A stretch of DNA of 64,000 bases from Alisma plantago-aquatica (GCA_963693085.1 OY856409.1:301265058-301329057), one strand, 5' to 3'; positions 12,747-26,854 are shown, counted from the first letter of the stretch. The notes: generated from the sequence alone by a model not told the origin. Numbers and translations are program-made.

Positions 12747-15413
12747 TGTTACACCCCGATCTCACAATTACCATTAATCATGAGATTAGGGCATAAAGTT
12801 GAGGATTTCACGTAATACAAAGGTCACCCTTAAATTTTTCTTCTTTTTCAAACTCTTTGTTTTCTCGCATTGAACCACATAAACTAACTTTACAAGGGAA
12901 TCTAAACATTGATTTCTCTAATCTGATTTCAACAGTAAAAATGCATGTATGAACATTCATTATGTTTCTCATACTTTTCAGCACATAAGACTTGTTGATT
13001 CGCATATATTGCTAAAAGAGGAATAATGTTATACATCATCATTTACAACTCTCTCTTATTTCTTTACAAGGACCTAGAGTGACAAGGACCGACTGAACTT
13101 AACTATACTCAGACTTAACTCCTGTGGCAGATCTACTCTGATCCAATGATATCTTCAATCCCAACGGTTTCCCTAAAAATTGTGAGTAGAGGGGTGAGCC
13201 TACTCACTCAGTGAATGAGTACTTCAAAGAAATAGTCTAAAGCACAGATATACTTTTAAGCAACTAATATCAATTATAATAGCAGTAAGCTTTAAAGAGA
13301 TTGATCATTGAAAACCATAAATATGGCAGGATACTCTAGATATCAACAAGAGCAAATCAATATATGAGCATGCTTGATTAATTTCAAAGAGAACTAATAA
13401 TTTAGAAACATACAAATTTTTTTTTTGGGAAACTGTACTTGAATCTTTCTTAGATTTTCTTACTTATAAGAAACTCTTTAAACATATATGAACATATTTT
13501 AGCTTATGCCCTGATCATATGCTACTCTACATATGAAGACTCGTAGCGAACTACGATCTCATCGAACAAGACTTAGTTGACACACTCGGGAATGCTAAGC
13601 CTAACTACGACGCTGGTCTACAACAAGAAAATGGCTCTCCGGCCTCGGCACACCTATTATGCCGTAAAAACTGGACTCCTCCTCTAACCTGAGCAGAGTG
13701 GCAGAGAGCCAAGCCACCTATTGGCTTTTCTGTACTCTAGTGCCACCAGGACCTCTGGTTTATGTTGGACACTACATGTTGTATATTAAGGAGACTTCCA
13801 CTAGGGCTTCGTCCCCCCTACCGCCTGTTAGTATGTTCCGACCCCCGTATACTGGACATTGCAAGAGTTAGGTCATTTCATCCCTATGGCGCAGACCTCT
13901 CATAGAGAATCTCCGGTGTTCAGGGCTCTTAAGTCTATTATTTTATTATTCTTGGAAAGCTCTTACTATATTGTATATTTTCCCTTACTTGTACTTAACT
14001 CTGGTATCTCTATGGTACCATGTCTATTTATTTGAAGTTTATAACACAACATGTATATCATTCTAAACTTGGCAGAGCAATATACTCAAAACACTGTAAT
14101 ATACTAAGAAATCAACATTTTATACCTACAGGCAGACTAAAATTCTTAAATAACAGAATACATGTCCACTTGATACTTTATGCACTAGAATCATGCAATT
14201 GAACTTCTTAATACACTGATAAAAGTTAATTACTTGACATACGAGAAATCATCATTTGCACCTGTAAATTATTTGTACTTTCTTGGAAAACGTGCACCTC
14301 AACCCAAATCTTGAGTTGTGCATCACCACATCTCGTACTGAGAACATTGATATCAAAATATTTGATTCATTGAACACCCTATCCTTAGGGTTTCATTTAC
14401 CTCATTCACTTATCACATGGCTCTCATAAGGATTTCATGCAACATAAACATTCACTGAATAAAGACTACTATCAACAAATCATATAAAATCAATATATGT
14501 ATAAAACCTTGGAACTGAGCTGAATTTGGGTTTCCATGCCATTCACTAAGATAACAAGCATCAATAATAAAATTGAATAAATAAAGTCTATCATGTCAAG
14601 AAAATCTATTCAAATGGATTTCACAATATATATTTGTAAATATCCAACTTTCCTCGCATCTAGGGTTTCACCCTCTTTACTGAGATATCAAACAAATACT
14701 ATTCACCTTAAATGAAATCCAAGATATTAACATATATGTACTATGAATTCAGATAAACAATCATTCATAACCAAGGGAATCCAGATAAATAAATTTCTCT
14801 ATTTAATTATACAGCAAATTTCAGTCATAGACAAATTCCCTATATTTCAGTTTACTCTTATAACCTCTATGAATACTTAGAAAATTCTCATTAGGATGTA
14901 TTGTACACATTTATAATATGATTTTATCATCTGAAATTCATCCAAATAGAGGAAGATTCCATTTCATATCATTTTGCAACAACTTAGATCAAACAGACAA
15001 TTTAGGGTTTGTAGTCGCATACTAAGCAATTAAAGATTATGGATGATTTAACCAATTTTTGTGCAATATACTGTTTAAAGGAAGTTCCCACTCACCCTAA
15101 GGTGTGAAAACATCTTAAAAATGCATCTCATCCTGAAAATCTCGATCTCATATCAAATCCCTAGCAATTCACCCGATTCTTCTTCCTTTCAACTCGAAAA
15201 CCCTAAAAATGAGGGATTATGAAGAAAGAGTGAGAAAAGGGGAAGTTTTGATACCATTTCGGATCAAATCAGAGGAGGGACGGAATCTTAACATGTGAGA
15301 GAAGATTCACCATTAAATTCTAAGCAAAGAAGCTAAACTTACATGATTTCATCATTCCTTGGACCGCAAAACCCTAGGTCAGCATCTCCATCACTTTCTC
15401 CTCTCAAACCCTA

Positions 15414-15467
15414 ACTCTCCCTCTCTCTCTAGGATTTCGTTTCTCTAGATTGAATCATGAATTATAA
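15414..15467 (-). promoter_or_regulatory. Candidate family-C LTR promoter
   Basis: Minus-strand reading gives CTTATAATTCATG (TATA at about 15462-15467), followed downstream by a GA-rich run (CT repeat on the plus strand at 15415-15430) and AGTTAGGGTTTGAG. That arrangement is typical of plant transcription start regions. In the LTR at 19581-23009 the TATA equivalent reads CATAAT (about 22316-22321), so that copy has lost the TATA word. No transcript evidence is available. Confidence 0.5.
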
Positions 15468-15947
15468 GAGCTCCTAGTGTGTTTAGTTGACCATATAGAG
15501 CAATTGAGCTTCTTGGGTCAATTGCATATTGACCCCTCACTATACTTTCTCTTATTTCAGCTAAATTTTCTATCATAAAAATATTATTGTAATTCGTCTA
15601 CTGATAAGATCTAAATGCATCCAAAAATTATGAAAACTTTACATGTTGTTTAAGATTAAGTTTCAGATCTCTAGTTAAAATTTCAGATCATTTGGAGTAC
15701 CAATAAATAATTAAAAATAAAACATTACACTGCTAAAAAGCACTCTGTCAACATTTTGGTCGAAGTATAGTTCGACTGAGAACCACATTCAAAGTACACT
15801 CAAATATTCTGAAAATTTTCTCCAATATGCATGATTGAGTTATCCATATCATATCCAAAATTCAATTAAATACAAAATTTTTAGAATATATGAAAAATCA
15901 TTTATCACACTGCTATCCTAATCAAATTCCATATTCATGTACTATCA

Positions 15948-15994
15948 AAACCCTAATTTTTTCCGATTAGGGTTTACATTTCTCAAACCCTAAT
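15948..15994 (-). promoter_or_regulatory. Telo-box cluster in family-C U3, copy 1
   Basis: AAACCCTAA occurs twice here, with an inverted TTAGGGTTT between the two copies. The first pair forms an imperfect hairpin around TTTTTTCCG. The same arrangement occurs about 160-200 bp from the start of every family-C LTR (also 22803-22850 and 63491-63539). Confidence 0.65.
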
Positions 15995-16155
15995 TATTAA
16001 AACTAAAATCATAGTTAGAGTTTATTATTAGGTTTGAAACATCACAATTGATCTACTATCATTAATCAAGTCTAAATGATGTTCAATCTAATCAAGCATG
16101 TAATCATTTAGGTAAACCCTAGTTTACCAATTAAGCACAAATGTGGTCATTACAA

Positions 16156-16168
16156 TTCTCACCCCCTT
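16156..16168 (-). promoter_or_regulatory. Polypurine tract, family C
   Basis: AAGGGGGTGAGAA on the minus strand ends one base before the LTR start TGTAATGACC. It would prime plus-strand DNA synthesis. Confidence 0.88.
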
Positions 16169-19100
16169 AAAAAGTTTCGCCTCCAAAACATAAATACACA
16201 AACAAAGTATATTCAAAGTTTATTTTAAGCTTCTAAAATCTTACATGTCATTATATTCTTGTATTTCATACTTGAATGTAGTTTTCAACATTAAGTCATT
16301 TATTTCTTTTCTAATCACAACATGTTTGAAATAGTTCTCAATGATAACAAATAAATTCTCTATGCCACAATCAATCATAGGATAGAGAGAGAAACAACCA
16401 TTTCAATATTTTTATACACTTGAGGTGTTACCTCAACATTGATAATCTAATCCAACTATCTCAATTCATACGGCTCAATATGTACCATTATTATGTACTA
16501 CCTCTAAGTCACAAAGAGAGTTCACCATGTTCTTTTGAATTTTACTATTGTGCTACCCAAATAGCAAAATAGTCTTGAGTTGGAAGACTAGATTCAACAA
16601 CAATTGTACAATACTACTCACGGCATCCCCATCGCATCATGGATGCATAAGGTGAAGCATTACCATCACATTCCATATTATTCTCAAGTATGAACCCACA
16701 CATAATTTAAGGTGTAACCATCGAGTTATAGAATACTAGGGTTTCAAAAATAGTAACAAAGTACTCCATGATTGTATTAGTCATTCAAGGACTATTCATA
16801 CCCAATTACCATCACTTAGTTATATTAAAGCTAGGTATAACAAGCTATACCTCATTAGGGTTACATATCAATACAATATGGTTATTACCCCTTCTATTCA
16901 TATGAGTGAATGGGTAAGACTACCTTATTCAGGGTAACCCTCCATTTGTTTTATCATCATTTGACCCATATCACCATACCAAAATTATATAATACTAAGA
17001 TGGATTACTGGTATGAATGACTACAACTATCAGACACCTGAAATAAACATATTTCTTGCACATGTACACTGAAATCATATGTAGAACTAATTTACATCCC
17101 TCATTCACTACTACTTACTTTTTGCTACTTATCCTTCTCATTTTAATCATGCAGATTAAACATTCCTAAAATTGAAACATACAAGGTAAAAATAGATTAT
17201 TCATCATTCTTTCTATCACTGCAAGAATTTATCTCATATCGCATTTCACTCAAATTGTATTTCTCCTTTTGTTAAAAACACACTTGTTACATTTCAAATT
17301 TATATCTTACTCTTTACTCTGAATCATTTCCATATTGTTTATCTACCTTTCAGATTAGTTGTCTTTAAACCCTGGATTACCATCAGTGCTAGTTTACTTC
17401 TCATAGTGCAAACCTCATGATCTTATTTTATAGAGATGCTAGTATTCAAGGTCAAATCACTATTGAAATCCCTTGAACTACTACAACTCTAAACATTCTA
17501 GGGTAAGGTCCTTATCAGAAGCATGGCATTATTGTGATGTGACTTTTCTCCCTTAATTTGAAATTCAAACTTTGGATCTCACGAGTTTTACTAAAGTCTT
17601 CCTTATCTTATCAATTGAGTTTTCTTTCTCTTACTTGACCTATTCAGATAGATTACATTCTCCTTTTACCCCACTAGAGTTTCATCATCATATTGTGTAT
17701 CATTATTACATTCACTAGATGTCTCTACCACAGTGGATATGCATCATATATGATTCATTTTCTTATCACTTCGTTCCCACATTGCTCTCATTAAGGAAGA
17801 TATGAAAGAGAAGATGATTTTGAGACTTAGAATTCTTATCTTCAAACATTCATTAATACATTTCTCATATGTAGGTTTAAATAAATTATCAATAAGGATA
17901 CTTGACTAATTAGCACTTTCTTGAATCTCACAACCTCTTTCTTTTATAATCTATATTACTCCATTATGTTTCAAACCCTTCTTTACTTTCCATAATTCCC
18001 TTACCATATACTACTATTCCACATGTCATCTTTAACTTCTAGTTTTCTCTTATAATCATGTTGCTTCTTTTATGTGTATGATCATGTATACCATGTTGCA
18101 TATATTTCCTTTTATCCTTCTACTAATGTGAATTTGAAATTCTAAATCAATAATCTCTCTATTAGTATCACCTCATGTTTAGCACATTACATATCCTTCA
18201 TTTTAAATCAAACGGCTCATGCATGGGTGAAACATAGTTTCTCTTTCAATCAAGTATTTCCTTCCTGAATATACTCTACCTTTGTATGACTTATTCATTA
18301 ATTTGGATACACTTTTGTTCTTCTTTTAGAAACTAGTTTGTTATTCTATAGAGACTTAGAATCCAAAGGCAGTAAGGATGAATGTATTAAACTTATTAAT
18401 AAAGGTATGCATTCCATGCTCTCAATTATATCATAACCCTCATTCCTTAATCAAGCTCATTATTTCCAACATTTCTCTTTGTTTCAACTAAGTTTCTTAT
18501 CCTAGTTTTATGATTTACATGCTCATCTAGTTCTCTTCACTTTAACTCTTCTAAAGACTCTTCACTTCTATGTACTTATTGTATACTTAGCTCTTTTCTT
18601 CTATTTTCCCTTTGCTTTGGAGTACATAAAAACATTGTACTCGGTTATATAATCCATTCCTCATGATTGATTCTTACTATCTTGGCCCCTTACATACTTT
18701 TCTCATATCTTTTTCATATTTCATATTTAGAGCCCATATAATACTAATAATTAAACTTAATCTAAACTTTATGTCGTGTTCCTTTATTCCCAATTAAGGG
18801 TTTCTCATATGAGACCCCAAAGTTGGATCTCAGATATCAGTTCCAACTGATTCTTAGTTATCCCAGTCTTTCCCTTATACTTCAAAATCTTAGAGTATAT
18901 ACATTCATTCTAGAATTTGGATCTAATCTATACATAATTTACTCTTGTTATGTTACTAATAGGAGTCATTAGATCCCAATAATGCATCCTGCCAGCCGAA
19001 CCAGGCCCAACCTGCAGTCCTGAAGCCAAGAGCTACTCAGGATTAGTCAACTCCTATTCATCTCAAATGTGTGGAAGAAAACTTATCCACTTAGGAAAGC

Positions 19101-19565
19101 TCATTCAAAGATCATTTCTAGTCTACTTGATACAAAGAATGTAATCAATAAATTCTACAACTGCATAGTGTACAACAAATCTTAAAGACCCATATATATT
19201 TCAAAATACTAAATATCTGAATTCAAACATATAAGAGCTTTTCTATTCATCTCCAATAAAACAACAATATGAAATGAAAGTTCTATCTCATTTTATATTT
19301 ATGCTCTTAATTCATGTTACTTATCTTGTTTCTAGCCCTAATATTTCTAGGGTTCCTCTCTAGACCATCCTTCCACTATATACATGGACAGGGTATACAT
19401 GAAAGAATAGATAGAGTAGCTTGATATTGGTTGATCTAAGAACTCAGATACCGAGCCAGGATATCCAAATACTCAAATCCCCAGAGCTAACATCATAACA
19501 TATCCTATATGCCACACTTATGACTCTAACTTGCTAACTTAATGGTCCCTGACAACTCAGCCTAA

Positions 19566-19577
19566 GCTCTGATACCA
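19566..19577 (-). promoter_or_regulatory. Primer-binding site (initiator tRNA-Met), family C unit 2
   Basis: TGGTATCAGAGC on the minus strand, 3 nt from the LTR end at 19581. Confidence 0.93.
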
Positions 19578-19580
19578 AGT

Positions 19581-22500
19581 TGTTAAACCCTGATCTCAAA
19601 ATTACCATTAATCATGAGATTAGGGCATAAAATTGAGTATTTAACATAATACAAAGATCACCCTTAACTTTTTATTCTATTTCAAACTCTTTGTTTTCTC
19701 GCATTGAACCACATGAACTAATTTTAAAAGGGAATCTAAACATTGATTTCTCTAATCTGATTTCAATAGTAAAAAGGCATGTATGAACATTCATTATGTT
19801 TCTCATACTTTTAAGCACATAAGACTTGCTGATTCACATATATTGCTAAAAGAGGAATAATGTTATACATCATGATTTACAACTCTCTCTTATTTCTATA
19901 CAAGGATCTAGAGTGAAAAGGACCGACTGAACTTAACTATACTCAGACTTAACTCTTGTGGCAGATCTACTCTGATGCAATGATATCTTCAATCCCCACA
20001 GTTTCCGTAAAAATTGTGAGTAGAGGGGTGTGCCTACTCGCTCAGTGAATGAATACTTCAAAGAAATAGTCTAAAGCACTAATATAATTACAGATATACT
20101 TTTGAGCAACTGATATCAATTATAACAGCAGTAAGCTTTAAATAGATTGATCATTGACAATCATAAATATGGCAGGATACTCTAGATATCAACAAGAGCA
20201 AATCAATATATGAGCATGCTTGATTAATTTCAAAGAGAACTAATAATTCAAAAACATACAAAGAATAATTGTTGGGAAACTTTACTCGAATCTTTCTTAG
20301 CCTTTCTTACTTATAAGAAACTCTTTAAACCTATATGAACATATTTTAGCTTATGTCGTAATCATATGTAGTGTACTCCAGATATGAAGACTCATAGAGA
20401 ACTACGATATCACCGTACAAGACTTAGCTGACACACCCGAGAATGTTAAGCCTGACTATGTCGCTAGTTTGCAACAGGAAAATGGCTCTTTGACCTTGTC
20501 ACACCTATTATGTTGTAAAAACTAGACTCCTCCTCTAACCTGAGCACACATGCGGAGAGTCAAGCCACCTATTGGCTTTTTGGTACTCTAGTGCCATCAG
20601 GACATCTGGTTTATGTTGGACAATACATGTTGTATATTAAGGAGACTTCCACTAGGGCTTCGTCCCCCCTACCACATGTTAATACATTCGGACCCCCGTA
20701 TACTGGACACTGCCAGGGTTAGGTCATTTCATCCCTACGGCGCAGACCTCTCATAGGGAATCTACGGTGTTTTTGGATCTTAAGTCTATTATTTTATTAT
20801 TCTTAGAAAGCTCTTACTATATTGTATCGTTTCCCTTACTTATACTTGACTCTAATATCTCTATGGTACCGTGTCTATTTATTTGAAGTTTATAACACAA
20901 CATGTATATTATTCTAAACTTGGAAGAGCAATATGCTCAAAACATTGTAATATACTGAGAAATCAACATTTTATACCTGCAGGCAGACTAAAATTCGTAA
21001 ATAATAGAATACATGTACACTTGATACTTTATACACTAGAATCATGCAATTGAACTTCTTAATACACTGATAAGAGTTAATAACTTGACATACGAGAAAT
21101 CATCATTTGCACCTGTAATTATTTGTACTTTCTTGGAAAGCGTGCACCTCAACCCAAATCTTGAGTTGTGCATCACCACATCTCATACTGAAAACATTGA
21201 TATCAAAATACTTTATTCATTGAAAACCCTATCCTTAGGGTTTCATTTACCTCATTCACTTATCACATGACTCTCATAAGGATTTCATGCGACATAAACA
21301 TTCACTGAATAAAGACTACTATCAACAAATCATATAAAATCAATATATGTATGAAACCTTGGAACTGAGCTGAATTTGGGTTTCCATTCCATTCACTAAG
21401 ATAACATGCATCAATAATAAAATTGAATAAATAAAGTCTATCATGTCAAGAAAATTCATTCAAATGGATTTCACGATATCTATTCGCAAATATCCAACTT
21501 TCCTCGTATCTAGGGTTTCACCCTCTTTATTGAGATATCAAACAAACACTATTCACCTTAAATGAAATCCAAGATAGTATCTGACATATATGTACTATGA
21601 ATTCAGATAAACAATCATTCATAACCAAGGGAATCCAGATAAACAAATTTCTCTATTTAATTATACAGCAAATTTCAGTCATAGACAAATTCCCTATATT
21701 TCAGTTTACTCTTATAACCTCTGTGAATACTTAGGAAATTCTCATTAGGATGTATTTTATACATTTCTAATATGATTTTATCATCTAAAATTCATCCAAA
21801 CAGAGGAAGATTCCATTTCATATCATTATGCAACAACTTAGATCAAACAGACAATTTAGGGTTTGTAGTCGCATACTAAGCAATTAAAGATTGTGGATGA
21901 TTTAACCAATTTTCATACAATATACTATTTAAAGGAAGTTCCCACTCACCCTAAGGTGTGAAAACACCTTAAAAACGCAACTCATCCCTGAAAATCTTGA
22001 TCTCATATCAAATCCCTAGCAATTCACCTGATTCTCCTTCCTTTCAACTCAGAAACCCTAAAAACGAGGGATTATGAAGAAAGAGTGAGAAAGGGGAAGT
22101 TTTGATACCATTTTGGATCAAATCAGAGGAGGTACGGAATCTTTACATGTGAGATAAGATTCACCATTAAAGTCTATGCAAAGAAGATAAACTTACATGA
22201 TTTCATCATCCCTTGGACCGCAAAACCCTAGGTCAACATCTCCATCACTTTCTCCTCTCAAACCCTAACTCTCTCTCTCTATATAGGATTTCGTTTCTCT
22301 AGATTGAATCACGAATTATGAGAGCTCCTTTTGTGTTAGGTTGACCATATAGAGCAATTGAGCTTCTTGGGTCAATTGCACATTGACCCCTCACTATACT
22401 TTCTCTTATTTCAATTAAATTTTCTGTCATAAAAATATTACTATAATTCATCTATTGATAAGATCTAAATGCATCCAAAAATTATGAAAAATGTATATGT

Positions 22501-23009
22501 TGTTTATGATTGAGTTTCAGAACTCCATGTAAAATTTCAGATCATTTAGATTTACCAATAAATAAATAAAAATAAAACACTACATTTCTAAAAAGCACTC
22601 TATCAGCATTTTGGTCGAAGTATAGTTCGACCGAGAACCACATTCAAAGAACACTCAAATATTCTGAAATTTTTCTCCAATATGAATGATTGAGTTATCC
22701 ATATCATATCAAAAATTAAATTAAATACAAAATTTGTAGAAAATATGAAAAATCATTTACCACACTTCTATCATGATCAAATTCCGTATTCATGTACTAT
22801 CAAAACCCTAATTTTTGCCGATTAGGGTTTACATTTCTCAAACCCTAATTCTTCAAACTAAAATCATAGTTAGAGTTTCTTCTAAGGTTTGAAACATCAT
22901 AATTGATCTACTATCATTAATCAAGTCTAAACGATGTTCAATCCAGTCAAGCATGTAATCATTCAGGTAAACCCTAGTTTACCAATTAAGCAAAAATGTG
23001 GTCATTACA
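19581..23009 (-). mobile_element. Family-C 5' LTR (3,429 bp)
   Basis: On the minus strand it starts TGTAATGACC at 23009 and ends TTTAACA at 19581. The flank at 23010-23014 (GTTAC) interrupts a family-A LTR, so this is an outer end of the family-C insertion. The matching duplication should lie beyond the right end of the window (see findings). Confidence 0.9.
22803..22850 (-). promoter_or_regulatory. Telo-box cluster in family-C U3, copy 2
   Basis: Two AAACCCTAA words flank an inverted TTAGGGTTT. The spacer reads TTTTTGCCG, as in the third LTR. Confidence 0.65.
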
Positions 23010-23366
23010 GTTACACCATGTTTGAATCATATTTGAGTGATGGTACTCTTGGTGATTAAAAGACCAAGAAAGGGTTGAATATGAAACTGTAATTTGAGTT
23101 GTATCGGGTTGTAGACTTGATATGAGAGTGCCTATCGGTCATGGAGCCATAGAGGGAGTCTCATATTGGTTTGTGGACTCTTGTAAAAGACCATGATGGA
23201 CTAAGAACCTCAAGGAGGAGAAGTGCATCAGTATAAAACTTCCTTGGAAAAGTTGTATTGGGTTGTGAATAAAGTGCTCATTGAGTTGATTTATCTTATC
23301 CAAAGAGATAAGTGATGGCCGAGATATTATATCTAGATTATCCTCAAATGTTTTTAATGTCAAGAT

Positions 23367-23468
23367 CATGCATGTACACATGTCAACCATGCATGGACAC
23401 GTGGCACATAGTATCTTAAAATGATGACACCTCATATACACTCTTTTTCATGAAACTCAACTATATAT
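23367..23468 (+). promoter_or_regulatory. LTR promoter module: RY, RY, G-box/ABRE, TATA
   Basis: Two RY words CATGCATG (23367-23374, 23388-23395) and the ABRE-type GACACGTGGC (23396-23405, G-box CACGTG at 23398-23403) lie about 60 bp upstream of a TATATAT word (23462-23468). The same order recurs in the other family-A LTRs about 0.8-0.9 kb from their start. Confidence 0.65.
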
Positions 23469-23524
23469 GCCACTCCTTACACCTATTAGTGAAATTTTTC
23501 GAAGGTTACCACCCTCTTTCTCTT

Positions 23525-23725
23525 AGATATCATGCATAGTGTCTTGGTATCATGCATAGGTGAAGTGGTATCATGCATAGAGCCTCGGTATTGGCCATAG
23601 AAAGGTGATATCAGCCATAGCAAGGTGATATCGGCCATAATGAAGTGATATCGGCCACAAGTGAAGAGATATCGGCCACAAGAGAGAGGATATCATGCAT
23701 GAGTGGTGAGGTATCGTGCTTAGTG
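23525..23725 (+). repeat. GATATCGGCCA / GGTATCATGCATAG repeats
   Basis: About ten irregular units of 17-25 bp, with cores GATATCGGCCA or GTATCATGCATAG, follow the promoter. A shorter version is at 40670-40815 in the solo LTR. Confidence 0.7.
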
Positions 23726-25420
23726 CTAAGGAATAAGAAGGATCTCAAGTCTTAACCCTAAGGTGAGGCCATGATCATCTTCAGCCTTGGATTAAAGCAT
23801 GGATCTAGGGTTGAGAACTTCCTTTCTTTTCTTCCTCACCAAATACTTATCCATGGTGATTCTTTGCCTATAGAGGAGTTTTGAAGCTCAGCTTCAACAT
23901 TAGGAACGTGAAGCTTTAGAGTTTGGAGCTTTGAAGTTGTTCTTAAGGTGGGTTATATAACGTGAACCCAATTATGTTATTATTTACCCTCAATCTTTCT
24001 ATACTTGATGATCTACTTTCAATTTCGAATTTTCTTGAATAATTGATGAATCCATGAGTTGTAATAGTTGCATAGACTTGTTGTCCATAAATTACAACAG
24101 TAAGAATGAAGGTCTTGAGCTTGATGATGATAACATCATCATGGTCCAACCCGATATCAGGTTGAAGTACCTCTAACCCGATATGACAAACCTTAGATTA
24201 TGAGCAACCTGATATAGGTGATCCAAGTACCTACCTCAAGCCCAATACAATGATGAGTTTATACCTCATGAATGATATGAGTGATACATACACACACCTT
24301 GTGCATGATATGGGGTCAAGCACTCACCTTATACATGATATGGTGTCAAGTATACATCCTAACCCGATATGGTGTTGAAACCCAACATGGCAAAGTGAAA
24401 CCCGATATGCATCAGAATTCTAAACCCTTATTGGTTTGTGCACTTGAGTTGAATTAGACCAACCTATTATTTATCCTATCACTTATCACATGATGAAGGG
24501 TAGGCCGATACCATGAAGAGTTATGAGCATAAGGGTCTAACCCAATATGAAAACCCTAATATTGAGTAACCCGATATGGATGCATAATATGGTAATGAGG
24601 ATACACCTCAAGCACGATCTGGATGCATGATATTGTGATAAGGATACACCTTAGGAATGGTATGGATGCCTGATATGGACCTTGAAACCTAATATGGTGG
24701 AAGCGCCTCAATCCAACATGCTTGATTGAGTGACATATGTAGTGTGTTATGTCAAATTATACATTAAGATGTAAAGAGTTTAATGCATTTTGATAATTGT
24801 GGGCCAATGTACCTTGGGAGAAGGATTGAGCCAACTTAATAAAGAATGATGTTATCAACACCCTAGTGAGGATGAGAGAGAAACTTATACATGGGTGATA
24901 ATCATGTAATGAACATATATTGATACTTCTAATATGCGTGGAGTATGAATTAGGGTTTGATCCTTGATGATATGATCTTGAAACCCTAATCGATTAATAA
25001 GGGGAAACCCTAAACCTAATGAAGGGTGTTGATATGTACTTGAAACCCTAATCAACTTGAAAGAGAAACCCTAACCGTAATAATGGGAAGGTTGTATTTC
25101 TCATGAATTGCATGGTGATGATATGTATTTGATATTGTTGTTATCATGAAATACTAACCATTCTGGTATCATGAGATAATGAGCATAGCTAAGTATGAGC
25201 TATGATGTTTCATATATTATATATTAAATGGGCCTCGTAAGCCATGTGAGATACTTCTACAACAAGTATAATGTTTATATAGGTCTTATGACCTAGAGAT
25301 GGTCGTTGCCTAGTGAGAGGTGACAAGATGTTTAATTGTTTATAAAATTCTCATGATCTAGAGATTGATGTAAGAGATGGCAATGTTTAAAATAAACTAA
25401 GGAAATGGGAACCCCATAAC

Positions 25421-25443
25421 ATAATAATAATAATAATAATAAA
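25421..25443 (+). repeat. (ATA/TAA)n microsatellite
   Basis: Seven or eight perfect TAA trinucleotides. A shorter, related run is at about 42571-42590 in the solo LTR. Confidence 0.85.
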
Positions 25444-25724
25444 TGGTTATAATGATAATAATGAAATCTTGGTCATACATGCATTATGGTTATAGCCAAA
25501 TGAGGGATATAGTGTTTCGAATATGCCAAAATGAGATATGAGGAATACTTATATCAATGGATATGAATGTGTATGATGACTTGGCCGAGGCATAATGCCT
25601 AGTAAAGGTGATGTGGTATTCAATGATGAGTTTAAGGGATTGATATCCCATAATGAAAGTGAAGGGGAAACATAAAGGTATCCCAACTACTACTAAATCC
25701 TTAGCAATATGATGCATAATCATA

Positions 25725-26035
25725 GGATTGGCAGAGTCTAATACCTGGCTGGAAATATATAATGTATATTCACAGGATTGGTGTAAACCAATACTTGGTT
25801 GGAACATATTCACATGATTGGTGTAAACCAATACCTGGATGGAACATATTCACAGGATTGGTGTAAACCAATACCTGGCTAGAACATATTCACAGGATTG
25901 GTGTAAACCAATACCTGGCTGGAACATAATGATGTATATTCATAGAATTGGTAGAAACCAATACCTGGCTGGAGAATTGACTGAGGTTAATACCTATAAG
26001 GTATATTCATAGGATTGGTAGACACCAGTACCTGA
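25725..26035 (+). repeat. ~40-bp tandem repeat with CCAAT dyad
   Basis: Seven units, four of them exactly 40 bp apart (25776-25912), each holding ATTGGT-GTAA-ACCAAT, a perfect 6-bp-arm dyad, followed by ACCTGGCTGGAACATATTCA. It is homologous in position to the larger array at 42858-43722, where the dyad is ATTGGG-ACAA-CCCAAT. Confidence 0.85.
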
Positions 26036-26854
26036 CTGGTGGATTGACTGAGGCCAACAATTGGAAATGTGAATGATTCACTGATATCATACCATGATAA
26101 TATTATCACTGGATAAGCTTGAGATGTTGGTATAACATGATTGGTAAGCAATATACATGTTCTTCATATTCCTTATAAAGTGAATATATGATTTACTACC
26201 CTATCATAGATAGATGAAATTCTTTAAAAGATGAGATTGTTCTAATATGCTTATCAACAGTGATTGATCTTGATTATTAGTATAAAGATCCTTTGCTCAG
26301 TTTTATACTATTTACATGTGATAATAACATTGTTGGTGGAGAGTTATATCTCTCGATGGGACTTGTGTCTCACCATGTGGGATCCACAATTTTTAGGTGG
26401 ACGTGCACGAGGAGGTAGAGACCGTACTGTAGAGGGAGAACAACAGCACCAGGGGCAGCAGAAACAGCTCAAGTTGAGTGTACTGTCTGTCGTGTCTTGT
26501 AGATAGGAGTCGCATGTGTCATCTCTGTACTGTCAGGTCCTTGGAATCAGTTTGTAATGGTTTTATAAATGATATGAGATTTTGGCTCGTATGCCTCGAG
26601 GTTTCATGTTGCTTATGTATATGTGTTGGCAAAGCAACTGATATGTGTTATCCTCAAGATGAGATGGTACAGTGTATGTATAATGTGAACAATGATGTAA
26701 TTAGTACTTTGCTTATTTTCTTAAGAGTTTCTTAGAAATGGATCTCTTTGCAAAATGGTTTTAATTTTTAGTGATTTTTGTTCATCCATGGTTAATGTTT
26801 ATTCTGCATAATTACTGTGATGATTTGGCTATCGGTTTGATAGCGGTCGTCACA

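Larger units (their letters stand above)
12747..16154 (-). mobile_element. Family-C LTR, central copy (3,408 bp)
   Basis: On the minus strand it starts TGTAATGACC at 16154 and ends TGTAACA at 12747. It is preceded by a polypurine tract and followed by a primer-binding site, so it serves as the 3' LTR of one unit and the 5' LTR of the next. It contains AAACCCTAA telo-box words near its start (15948-15994) and a promoter-like TATA plus GA-rich stretch about 0.7 kb in. It differs from the LTR at 19581-23009 by scattered substitutions and small indels. Confidence 0.9.
16155..19580 (-). mobile_element. Family-C interior, complete unit (3,426 bp), noncoding
   Basis: Bounded by two family-C LTRs, with a primer-binding site at its 5' end (19566-19577) and a polypurine tract at its 3' end (16156-16168, minus AAGGGGGTGAGAA). 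No frame shows a retroviral domain. A 3.4-kb LTR with a 3.4-kb noncoding interior is close to the large retrotransposon derivative (LARD) organisation described for non-autonomous gypsy-related elements. The last words before the polypurine tract, GGAGGCGAAACTTTTTAAG, resemble the 3' end of autonomous chromovirus interiors. It has about 150 bp (roughly 18077-18228) not present in the other unit. Confidence 0.85.
23010..26854 (+). mobile_element. Family-A LTR, first ~450 bp separated by the family-C insertion
   Basis: Homology to other family-A LTRs starts at ACACCATGTTTGAATC, equivalent to about 450 bp into the LTR, and runs to the terminal GTCGTCACA at 26854. The beginning should lie beyond the window's right end once the inversion is undone. 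It abuts a minus-strand LTR remnant (26855-26887), so it was inserted into a minus LTR. It contains a promoter module near 23367-23468 and a short CCAAT-dyad repeat array at 25725-26030. Confidence 0.85.

Noticed and set aside
9979..23009. Two very long (6.2-kb) LTRs around a 0.6-kb interior
   Set aside because: The first reading of the direct repeats 9979-16154 and 16738-23009. Primer-binding sites inside each repeat at 12732 and 19566 show that each consists of a 3.4-kb LTR plus interior, giving a tandem dimer.
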